From assembly GCA_035935465.1 (NCBI GenBank), contig DASYXA010000064.1, positions 1-13,791 of the forward strand: DNA of 13,791 bases. The letters run 5' to 3'. The notes beneath the pieces were generated by a model. It ran no database searches. It was not told where the DNA came from and saw nothing but the letters and a program-made list of their open reading frames with translations. Shown piece after piece: positions 8,701 through 13,791 of this stretch (positions within the stretch are counted from its first letter, which is position 1; every line of letters begins with the position of its first letter). The translations under genes were made by a program, and so were the position numbers. Source of the stretch: UBA4735 sp035935465 (lineage in GTDB: Bacteria > Chloroflexota > Limnocylindria > P2-11E).

Positions 8701-9712
8701 CATCGACGCCCGATCGATCCTTGGCCGGACGTACCGTGAGCGCCGGACCGTCCACGTCGCCGATATCACGACCGATCCGAGCGTCGCCGATTCCCTGGCG
8801 GTCGCCGCGATCGGCGCGCGAACGGCGCTGGGCGTGCCACTCCTGCGGGGCGACGAGGTGCTCGGCGTCATCATCCTCGTCCGGATCGAGGTGCGGCCAT
8901 TCAGCGAACGCGAGATCGAGCTCATCGAGTCGTTCGCCCGCCAGGCCGCCATCGCGATCGAGAACGTCCGGTTGTTCAAGGAGATCCAGGAGAAGTCTGC
9001 GCAGCTCGAGGTCGCCAACCGGCACAAGAGCGAGTTCCTCGCGAACATGTCACACGAGCTGCGCACGCCGCTCAACGCGATCATCGGATTCTCCGACGTC
9101 CTGCTCCAGAAGATGTTCGGCGAGCTGAACGAGCAGCAGGCCGACTACCTCGAGGACATCCGCTCCTCCGGCGCTCACCTTCTCACGCTGATCAACGACA
9201 TCCTCGACCTGTCGAAGATCGAGGCCGGCCGGATGGAGCTCGAGGTCGCGCCGTTCTCGCTCGTCGCGGCGCTGAACAACGCCGTCACGCTCGTGCGGGA
9301 GCGCGCGCAGAGCCACGGGATCAAGCTCGAGCTCGACGTCGCGTCCGGGCTCGATACGGTGATCGCGGACGAGCGCAAGGTGAAGCAGGTCGTGGTCAAT
9401 CTGCTCGCGAACGCGGTGAAGTTCACGCCGGACGGCGGACGGGTGACCCTGCGCGCGGCGCGCGAGGACGGCGAGGTCCGGCTGGCGATCCACGACACCG
9501 GGATCGGCATCGCGACCGAGGATCAGGAGCGGATCTTCGAGGAGTTCCAGCAGGCGTCGCATCAGACCGAGAAGTCGCGCGAGGGCACCGGCCTCGGGTT
9601 GAGCCTGTCGAAGCGGATGGTCGAGCTGCACGGTGGCAGGATCACGGTCGACAGCGCACCCGGCGAAGGAAGTACGTTCACCGTGGCGCTGCCCGTGATC
9701 GAGGAGACGTGA
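2777..9712 (+). CDS. Giant soluble sensor histidine kinase with twelve tandem GAF domains
   Basis: This is a 2311-residue protein without transmembrane segments. A basic Lys/Ala tail (residues about 6-30) is followed by twelve GAF domains. Each ends in the same linker, (A/M)IENVRLFNET followed by (K/T)E-x-LE-(Q/R)QTATSE; the Asn of that linker falls at residues 189, 363, 534, 706, 875, 1043, 1223, 1390, 1557, 1721, 1890 and 2063. The linker continues as a signalling helix into the next unit. The last one leads into a HisKA domain with SHELRTP (phospho-acceptor His2093) and a HATPase_c domain: N box NLLAN (Asn2208, Asn2212), G1 DTGIGI (Asp2240), G2 GTGLGLS (about 2270-2276). All catalytic boxes look intact. 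No receiver, PAS or HAMP domain is present. GTG 2777 is the first possible start after in-frame TAG 2738-2740. It has no visible ribosome binding site; the next obvious start is Met46, which would remove the basic tail. The protein presumably senses small cytosolic ligands and phosphorylates the two receivers encoded directly downstream. Multi-GAF kinases of this linker type are common, but twelve copies is unusually many. Confidence 0.92.
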   Translation: MRAGGKKTVKKVAARKAAPAKGAAKQATAPAARDDARKQLDAVSAIMKALADPAVDLDRVADMVVEAALRLADADSAALMRRDPTGWVRAATRGMSDDRKGARVDPSPRTLWGRSAISGRRFHVPDTTLFEPRLPDAEQRRTRLAVPILRDRESIGVIFVSRNDPGGFDRPTIALVETFADQLAIAIENARLLNEARESLERQTAISQVLDTINSSAFDLTPVLTTVIDNAMRLTNAENGTLLRFENGVAVHVASSGAGLRAGQPARGSPLDRTSVTGRVIRDGRTTHVLDVLADPDYDEDWKERLRSDPTLAGRCLLGVPLVRGGETVGVIVLRRKHVEAFTPGQVALVEAFAAQAVIAMENARLFNQTKEALEQQTATSEVLKVMSESRSDLQPVFDAVVQKAGDLCDAEWALLWRRHEDGFRLVASVGSTEAFLESQRDRVEAPGPGSLVGRTALAARPVHIPDVLADREYERAADQRSGGYRTTLGVPIIRDGEVIGVIALSRNLVRPFTEQQIALVVTFADQAAIAIENVRLFNETKDALERQIATSELLQAISTSTSDVQPVFGALVERAARLCDADMATVNLREGDGYRVAAGWNLPPELVSIRPALVPIDRGTASGRVYLEGHTLQWDDILADTELSEQARQRGSKSGARTVLCVPIKKDELTIGTIVLRRSAVRRFTPRQVELVESFADQASIAIENVRLFNETTESLERQTAVSEILRVISSSPTDVQPVLDAIASSAARFCAAENVSVILPGDDGLLQVRAHVGPLDTKVEPWAADRTTVSGRAIVDGQTIQVPDLQSSGEEFPLGQAQAVVLNERTTMAAPLIRDGRGIGALLLRRGDVRPFTEKQIALVETFAAQAVIAIENVRLFKETTEALEQQTATSEILRILAASPSDLTPVLDAIAESTARFCGAENVTVVLVEDGLISPKTTAGAIRWRMAPYPVDRTSVSGRSIVEQRTVHVADLLASENEYPRGYATAKELGHRTALSAPLIRDGRAIGALLLRRTEVRPFTEKQIELVRIFADQAVIAIENVRLYNETKEGLEQQTASAQVLEVISRVRTDVTPVLDVAVENAARLIGESIGVGWLLDSDGLRLVSMSVSAGTSPERRAGAAAFRELYTRPVPIERGSIPGRAILDRRTIQVADVFADPEYTSHDSAKAAGYRAVLAVPLLRDGEPVGALSFSHPSAVPWTDRQIRLAESFASQVVIAIENVRLFNETKESLERQTAIGDILRVISGSVTDIRPVLDAIASSAARFAMSEDASVLLVDGDHALTSAHFGPLLPPPPVTLERGWIAGRAILEVRTIQVADPRLAGDEFPHSKEAAIRGDHRAVLAAPLVRDGKPLGVILLRRRDAVPFSDRQVELVETFADQAAIAIANVRLFNETKESLEQQTATSDILKVISSSPTDIQPVLDAIAESAARFTGAEDASVLLVQGDVVAALAHHGPIDLPGSVPLDRGSVGGTAILEARVIHVEDVTANDDFPISKELSRTNDGQRTVLAAPLIRDGQAIGIIVLRRREPRLFTDRQVDLVKVFADQAVIAIENVRLFNETKEALGQQTAISEVLQSISQSAFDLDTVLMTILRRTTELCDADGCYLYKREGDEMVSIIGDKGRVAGLAGTSERIPLTAESVVARAAESGEIVHVPNAALEPALIKTNTLTRLAVPLLNHGELVGVLSIGRIAMRPFSDREIQLVRTFADQAAIAMENVRLFNETKEALERQTATGDVLDVISRSAFDIAPVLQTIAASSVSLCRADNAAVWRREAEEFVMSAVSGSWSDQAAQLGERLRIAPAGGSSVVGRAVASKRTVHVPDVLEDPLMSSGASYDRTRLAVPIFKDGDVIGAIRLGRAQRAPFSDREIALVESFATQAAIAMENVRLFRETQEALERQTATSELLSAMSESAFDLQPVFQMVLDKSLALCKAEYGWIRQFDADGTSRNVAARRPADATALSAPLSMRSLIDARSILGRTYRERRTVHVADITTDPSVADSLAVAAIGARTALGVPLLRGDEVLGVIILVRIEVRPFSEREIELIESFARQAAIAIENVRLFKEIQEKSAQLEVANRHKSEFLANMSHELRTPLNAIIGFSDVLLQKMFGELNEQQADYLEDIRSSGAHLLTLINDILDLSKIEAGRMELEVAPFSLVAALNNAVTLVRERAQSHGIKLELDVASGLDTVIADERKVKQVVVNLLANAVKFTPDGGRVTLRAAREDGEVRLAIHDTGIGIATEDQERIFEEFQQASHQTEKSREGTGLGLSLSKRMVELHGGRITVDSAPGEGSTFTVALPVIEET
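2880..8990 (+). repeat. Twelve tandem coding repeats (GAF units), about 500 bp each
   Basis: The conserved linker codon for Asn occurs at 3341, 3863, 4376, 4892, 5399, 5903, 6443, 6944, 7445, 7937, 8444 and 8963. Unit lengths are therefore 522, 513, 516, 507, 504, 540, 501, 501, 492, 507 and 519 bp, all multiples of three. Short stretches around the linker (for example ATCGCGATCGAGAACGT) recur almost unchanged, while unit centres have diverged. Units 5, 6, 8 and 9 form one sequence class ('S-P-T-D-x-x-P-V-L-D-A-I-A' openings and E-F-P / E-Y-P / D-F-P in the middle). Units 1, 10 and 11 share a shorter middle with TRLAVP. Units 3, 4, 7 and 12 form a looser group. This pattern suggests repeated segmental duplication rather than one array expansion. 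Confidence 0.85.
9701..9706 (+). promoter_or_regulatory. Ribosome binding site of the single-domain receiver gene
   Basis: GAGGAG inside the last kinase codons lies five bases before ATG 9712. This favours the ATG over the in-frame GTG at 9709, which would leave only two bases of spacing. Confidence 0.6.
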
Positions 9713-10089
9713 TGGCGAACGAGCTGATCCTCATCGTCGAGGACAACGAGAAGAACCTGAAGCTCGCGCGCGACGTGCTGCGGTTCCACGGCTATCGGAC
9801 GGTCGAGGCGACGGACGGCGAGACAGCGGTCGCGATGAGCGTCGAGCACCTGCCGGCGCTCATCCTCATGGACATCCAGCTGCCGGGCATCGACGGGATC
9901 GCCGCGATGAAGCGCATTCGCGCCGACGAGCGCACCAAGCACATCCCGACCGTGGCGCTCACCGCGTCGGTGATGTCCGGCGATCGCGAGCGGTTCGACG
10001 AGGCCGGCTTCGACGGCTTCATCGCGAAGCCGATCGAGGTGAAGAATTTCCCCGGGCAGGTGCGCGCGCACCTGGACGCGAAGCGATGA
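9712..10089 (+). CDS. Single-domain response regulator (CheY/DivK-like receiver)
   Basis: This 125-residue protein is a receiver domain and nothing else. The acidic pocket (Glu10, Asp11), the phosphorylation site Asp54 in LILMDIQLPGIDG, Thr84 in the ALTAS strand and Lys106 in the AKP motif are all present, so it should accept phosphate. The ATG overlaps the TGA of the kinase by one base, so its partner is almost certainly that kinase. Without an output domain it may act as a phosphate shuttle or sink, or bind a target protein allosterically, as DivK-type regulators do. The sequence LPGIDGIAAMKRIRAD resembles the DivK-like receivers that commonly follow GAF-type hybrid kinases. It overlaps the next gene by four bases. 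Confidence 0.9.
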   Translation: MANELILIVEDNEKNLKLARDVLRFHGYRTVEATDGETAVAMSVEHLPALILMDIQLPGIDGIAAMKRIRADERTKHIPTVALTASVMSGDRERFDEAGFDGFIAKPIEVKNFPGQVRAHLDAKR

Positions 10090-11198
10090 CCAAGATCCTC
10101 GCGGTCGACGACATCCCGCAGAACGTCCGGCTGCTCGAGGCGGTCCTCACGTCGAACGGCTTCGAGGTGGTGACCGCGGCGACCGGCGAGGAGGCGCTCC
10201 ATCAGGTCCTGAAGGAGAAGCCCGACCTCGTCCTGCTGGACATCATGCTGCCCGGGATCGACGGCTATGAGGTCTGCCGCCGGCTGCGGGCGGATCCGAA
10301 GACGAGCTTCCTGCCCGTGGTCATGGTGACCGCGAGCGGCCTGCCGGAGAAGGTGCGGGCGATCGAGGCCGGGGCGGACGACTTCGTGCCCAAGCCGTTC
10401 GACCAGCTCGAGCTCCTCGCGCGGGTCCGGTCGCTGCTGCGGGTGAAGACGTACCACGACGAGGTCGAGCGGCAGCGCGCGGAGCTCTCCGAGTGGAACC
10501 GCACCCTGGAGGTTCGGGTGCAGGAGCAGGTCGACGAGCTCGGACGGCTCGGCCGGCTGCGCCGGTTCCTCTCGCCCCAGATCGCGGACGTCGTCATGTC
10601 GCAGGGTGCCGACGAGTTCCTGGCCGGGCATCGCCGCGAGATCACGGTGGTCTTCGGCGACCTGCGCGGGTTCACGCGCTTCTCCGAGACGGCGGAGCCC
10701 GAGGAGGCCCTCGGCGTGCTGCGCGCGTACCACGCCGCGATGGGCGAGGTCATCTTCCACCATGAGGGCACGGTCGAGCACTTCGCCGGCGACGGGCTCA
10801 TGGTGTTCTTCAACGACCCGGTGCCGATCGCGGCGCCCGAGCTGCAGGCGACGCGAATGGCCCTCGCGATGCGCACGCGGTTCGCCGAGCTGCAGGGCGG
10901 ATGGAAGAAGCGCGGCTACGACCTCGGGATCGGGATCGGGATCGCGGTCGGCTACGCGACGCTCGGCCGCATCGGCTTCGAGGGCCGGTTCGACTACGGC
11001 GCGGTCGGCATGGTGGTCATCCAGGCCTCGCGGCTGTCCGACGCCGCGAAGCCCGGCGAGATCCTGGTGAGCAGCCGGGTGCACGCGGCGATCGAAGACG
11101 CCGTCGAGTCGAGCTCGGCCGGCGAGCTCCAGCTCAAGGGCTTCCACCAGCCCGTGCCGGCGTACGCGGTGGCCGCGCTCCGGGCAGCACCGGCCTGA
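10086..11198 (+). CDS. Receiver domain fused to a class III adenylate/guanylate cyclase-like domain, with substituted active-site residues
   Basis: In this 370-residue protein, residues 1-120 are a receiver with Asp8/Asp9, phospho-acceptor Asp52 (LLDIMLPGIDGYE), Thr82 and Lys103. A coiled coil (about 121-158) and the RRFLSPQIADVV segment lead into a class III cyclase domain (about 183-365). Both metal-binding aspartates are present: Asp192 in FGDLRGFTRFSE and Asp236 in FAGDGLMVFFND. However, the usual substrate Lys is His232, and the transition-state Asn of the NxxxR pair is Ile312 (GMVVIQASRL), although Arg316 is kept. The residue after the Gly is Met instead of the frequent Asp/Thr. Activity is therefore uncertain; it may be slow, need a partner, or serve as a binding domain. 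The ATGA overlap with the preceding receiver gene indicates translational coupling. Phosphorylation by the multi-GAF kinase is the likely control. Confidence 0.88.
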   Translation: MTKILAVDDIPQNVRLLEAVLTSNGFEVVTAATGEEALHQVLKEKPDLVLLDIMLPGIDGYEVCRRLRADPKTSFLPVVMVTASGLPEKVRAIEAGADDFVPKPFDQLELLARVRSLLRVKTYHDEVERQRAELSEWNRTLEVRVQEQVDELGRLGRLRRFLSPQIADVVMSQGADEFLAGHRREITVVFGDLRGFTRFSETAEPEEALGVLRAYHAAMGEVIFHHEGTVEHFAGDGLMVFFNDPVPIAAPELQATRMALAMRTRFAELQGGWKKRGYDLGIGIGIAVGYATLGRIGFEGRFDYGAVGMVVIQASRLSDAAKPGEILVSSRVHAAIEDAVESSSAGELQLKGFHQPVPAYAVAALRAAPA

Positions 11199-13791
11199 TG
11201 GCAGGCGCTGCGGGCCGGCCGAGCGAGGAGCGGCGGCTCGTGACCTGCATGTTCGTCGATCTCGTCGGCTCGACTGACATGACGATGCGGCTGGGCGCGG
11301 AGCGCCTCAAGCGGGAGCTCGGCGTGGCGTTCGCGGAGCTCAGCGGGATCCTCACCGGGCACGGCGGGACGGTCGAGAAGTACGTGGGCGACGCGATCTA
11401 CGCGATCTTCGGCGCGCCGATCGCCCACGAGGACGACGCGCTGCGGGCGTTGCGCGCGGCCGAGGCGATCCGCGAGTGGTGCGTCACCAGGGGAGCCGCG
11501 CACGAGCACCCGTTCACCGTGCGCGTCGGCGTGGAAACGGGCGAAGCGGTCATCGATCTCGAGGCCGCCGCGACCACCCGCCAGCAGATGAGCGTCGGAG
11601 CCGTCGTCAACATCGCCGCGCGGCTCCAGCAGCGCGCGGAGCCCGGCGAGGTGCTCGTCGGGCCCACCGCGCGCGAGGCGGCGGGAACGGCAGCGGAGCT
11701 CGAGCCGCTCGGCGCGGCCGAGCTCAAGGGCATCGGCGCGCTCCCGATCTGGCGGCTCGTGCGCGTCGGGACCGGTGCGATGCCGCAGCTCGCGTTCGTC
11801 GGCCGCGAGGCCGAGCTCAGCCTGCTCGATCTGGCGCTGCAGCGCGCGGTGAAGGGGCGCTCGGTCCTGGCCGTGGTCAGCGGCCCGCCGGGTCAGGGGA
11901 AGACCCGGCTGGTGCAGGAGTTCCTGCGCGAGCGCGCGCGCGATGCGCACCACATCGCCACGCGCTGCCGGCCCGCGGACGAGACCGGGGTGTTCGCGCC
12001 GGTGCGCGAGATCCTCGGCGTGACGACGATCGACGCGCTCGCCGATCAGATCGCGCGGCTGTGCCCCGACGACAGTGAGTGCGAGCGCGTCGTCGCGGGT
12101 CTGGCGGAGAGCGCCGGCATCGCGAGCGCGCGTGGATCGTTGGCGAGTCTCCCCGCGGCCGAGCGCGAGGATGAGATCGTCCAGGCCTGGCGGCGCTACC
12201 TGGGTCTGCTGGGCACGGAGCGCCTGGTGGTACTGGCGATCGACGACATCCACTGGGCCGATGCGTGGCTCGTCAAGCTCATCGACCGCCTCACGTTCGC
12301 CGGGCCGCGCCTCCTCGTGGTGGCGACCGCGCGCCCCGAGTTCGCCGAGAGCGCCGGCATCAGGCCGAGCGGGGATCGCTTCTTCATCGAGCTCGAAGGC
12401 CTCGACGCCGAGGAGGCGGGCCGGCTCGCGGCCCTCGCGGGCGGCGACGACCGCCTCGTCCAGCGCGCGGAGGGCAACCCGCTCTTCCTGGTCGAGCTCG
12501 CCCGAGCCGGGGAGCGCCAGGATCTGCCGCTGACCCTTCAGGGTGCGCTCGGCGCCCGGCTCGACCAGCTGTCCCACTCCGATCGAAGGCTGCTGTCGCT
12601 CGCCGCGGTCGCGGGCGAGCGGTTCGGCGCCGCCGACGCCGCATTCATCGCGCAGCGCGAGCCTGCGGAGGTCTCGGCCGCCCTCGCGCGGCTCGCGGAT
12701 CTCCACTACCTCGACGCCTCAGAGGCGGGGTACCGCTTCCACCACGGGCTGGTTCGCGATGTGGCGTACGGCCGCCTCCTTGCCGCCGAGCGCATCCAGG
12801 CCCACGCCCGCGTCGCGCGGGAGCGGATGCACCCGGAGGACGCGGAAGGCCTCGCGTACCACTGGTGGGCGGCCCTGCGACCGCCGGATGCCGAATGGGT
12901 CTGGGCCGGCAGCGTCGATCTGCCGGCGATGCGTCGCGAGGGGTTCCACGCGCTCCTCGCCGCGGGCCGACGGCACGCCGAGCACTTCGTGATCGAGCAA
13001 GCCGTCGAGCTCATCGGCCGAGCGCTCCAGCTCGCCGATGCCGACCGCGACCGGGCCGAGGCCCATCGCGCGCTCGCCGCCGCCTACCAGCGGGTGCTGC
13101 GCCAGGACGAGGCCTGGTCGCACCTGAAGGACGCACTGGCGCTGTACCGGCGATCGGGCACGGTGCCGGTCGAGCTGTACGTCGAGCTGGTCGACGCCGC
13201 CAAGTACTACGGCGCGTTCCGCGAGCGGCCGACCGACGCGACGGTCGCCGGGATCATCGACGCCGGCCGCGCGGCGGCGCAGGCGGCCGGTGACGCACGG
13301 GCGCTCGCGGCGATCGTCGGCGCGCAGGCGCAGTACTTCGTCAACACGCACGATACGGAGCCCGAGGCGGCCGCGCCCTACGTCGACGAGGCCGTCGCCG
13401 CCGCGGAGGCGAGCGGGGATCCGAAGGTCACGCACGCCGCGGTCATGCTGAAGCTCGCCTTCCTCGAGATCTCCGGCCGCTATGACGAGATGGGTCGGAT
13501 CCTTGAGATCGAACGGGCCGACCCGGACCCGGACTCCTTCAGGAGGCTGTTCCACGCGATCCGTTGGGCGTCCTATCAGCTGGCGACGGCGCAACGGGTC
13601 GCCGCCGCCGAAGGCGTCGCCGAGGCCATGCGCCTCGCGGAGCCGATGGGACCGCACAACCGCACGCACGCCTGGGCCCAGGCCACCGAGACGTTCGTCG
13701 CGCTCGGCGAGTGGGAGGAGGCGATCGCGCTCGCCCAGCGGACCGCCAAGGTGGTCCGCGAGGAGAGCGGGACCGCGTTCTGCGCGTCCGC
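11198..13791 (+). CDS. Class III cyclase + AAA/STAND ATPase + helical repeat protein, C-terminus cut by window
   Basis: The frame stays open to the window edge (864 complete codons). It starts at ATG 11198, which overlaps the TGA of the previous gene by one base. Residues about 10-190 are a class III cyclase. Metal sites are Asp21 (MFVDLVGST) and Asp65 (VEKYVGDAIYAIFG), the substrate-type Lys61 is in the second motif, and the Asn138/Arg142 pair is in VVNIAARL. All key residues that I can check are present except that the residue after Gly134 is Ala rather than Asp. An AAA_16-type ATPase follows: FVGREAEL at about 200-207, Walker A GPPGQGKT at 229-236 and Walker B LAIDD with Asp349/Asp350, then the IHWAD signature. 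From about residue 600 it is helical and TPR-like. The architecture is like mammalian soluble adenylyl cyclase and many bacterial 'cyclase-ATPase-TPR' regulators. It probably makes cAMP or cGMP under control of nucleotide state or a bound partner. The full length is unknown; such proteins often exceed 1000 residues. Confidence 0.9.
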   Translation, partial: MAGAAGRPSEERRLVTCMFVDLVGSTDMTMRLGAERLKRELGVAFAELSGILTGHGGTVEKYVGDAIYAIFGAPIAHEDDALRALRAAEAIREWCVTRGAAHEHPFTVRVGVETGEAVIDLEAAATTRQQMSVGAVVNIAARLQQRAEPGEVLVGPTAREAAGTAAELEPLGAAELKGIGALPIWRLVRVGTGAMPQLAFVGREAELSLLDLALQRAVKGRSVLAVVSGPPGQGKTRLVQEFLRERARDAHHIATRCRPADETGVFAPVREILGVTTIDALADQIARLCPDDSECERVVAGLAESAGIASARGSLASLPAAEREDEIVQAWRRYLGLLGTERLVVLAIDDIHWADAWLVKLIDRLTFAGPRLLVVATARPEFAESAGIRPSGDRFFIELEGLDAEEAGRLAALAGGDDRLVQRAEGNPLFLVELARAGERQDLPLTLQGALGARLDQLSHSDRRLLSLAAVAGERFGAADAAFIAQREPAEVSAALARLADLHYLDASEAGYRFHHGLVRDVAYGRLLAAERIQAHARVARERMHPEDAEGLAYHWWAALRPPDAEWVWAGSVDLPAMRREGFHALLAAGRRHAEHFVIEQAVELIGRALQLADADRDRAEAHRALAAAYQRVLRQDEAWSHLKDALALYRRSGTVPVELYVELVDAAKYYGAFRERPTDATVAGIIDAGRAAAQAAGDARALAAIVGAQAQYFVNTHDTEPEAAAPYVDEAVAAAEASGDPKVTHAAVMLKLAFLEISGRYDEMGRILEIERADPDPDSFRRLFHAIRWASYQLATAQRVAAAEGVAEAMRLAEPMGPHNRTHAWAQATETFVALGEWEEAIALAQRTAKVVREESGTAFCAS

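Noticed and set aside
2880..8990. Repeated DNA as a possible CRISPR array or assembly artefact
   Set aside because: Repeats are coding, about 500 bp apart, diverged in their centres and always in frame. They are protein domain repeats, not spacers or exact duplicated contig segments.
3542..9025. Several long minus-strand open frames opposite the GAF kinase (up to 460 codons)
   Set aside because: They repeat the same charged antisense pattern unit after unit (for example RLVEQPDVLDRD), mirroring the GAF repeats of the real gene.
10925..10942. Three tandem copies of CGGGAT
   Set aside because: They encode the Gly/Ile strand of the cyclase fold (LGIGIGIAVG). Too short to be more than codon coincidence.
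9792..12706. Two long minus-strand open frames (451 and 570 codons) opposite the receivers and cyclases
   Set aside because: They have no recognisable motif and cross the overlapping junctions of well-supported plus-strand genes.
12265..13293. A 342-codon plus-strand frame inside the cyclase-ATPase gene
   Set aside because: Its Arg/Pro/Ala-rich composition is a frame-shift shadow. The +1 frame from 11198 is open throughout and has Walker motifs.

Overview
The window is high-GC, densely coding bacterial DNA with GTG starts, very short or overlapping gene junctions and no sign of mobile elements, CRISPR arrays or RNA genes. The giant multi-GAF kinase, the receiver-cyclase fusion and the cyclase-AAA-TPR protein recall soil Chloroflexota (Ellin6529/Limnocylindria-like) or deep-branching Actinobacteria. 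That placement is a guess from gene style; nothing here fixes the phylum.

Layout. The left arm (1-2652) is read on the minus strand. In transcription order it holds a 710-residue membrane protein (520-2652), a 71-residue Cys/His-rich protein (304-519) that starts on the base after the protease stop codon, a 129-bp gap, and the start of a small protein (1-174) that runs off the window. The membrane protein combines an N-terminal PqqD-like (RRE-like) domain, an M50 site-2-protease core and two C-terminal cyclic-nucleotide-binding domains. The small protein resembles RiPP leader/precursor peptides of the Franean1_4349/LigA-like type. A 124-bp divergent intergenic region (2653-2776) separates this arm from the right arm.

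The right arm (2777-13791) is a plus-strand operon of four genes whose junctions all overlap by 1-4 bases. It encodes a 2311-residue soluble histidine kinase with twelve consecutive GAF domains, a 125-residue single-domain receiver, a 370-residue receiver plus class III cyclase-like protein, and a class III cyclase fused to an AAA/STAND-type ATPase and helical repeats, which is cut by the window end.

How it may work together (inference). The GAF array would sense soluble ligands and drive phosphotransfer to the two receivers. The cyclase domains would make a cyclic nucleotide, and the two intact cNMP-binding sites on the divergently encoded protease would be an obvious receiver for it. The PqqD-like domain next to a RiPP-like small gene suggests the protease could act on a peptide substrate. 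This would be a sensor kinase, cyclase and cNMP-gated intramembrane protease circuit controlling a peptide. A caution is that the receiver-linked cyclase lacks the usual transition-state asparagine and may not be catalytic; the second cyclase keeps its key residues.
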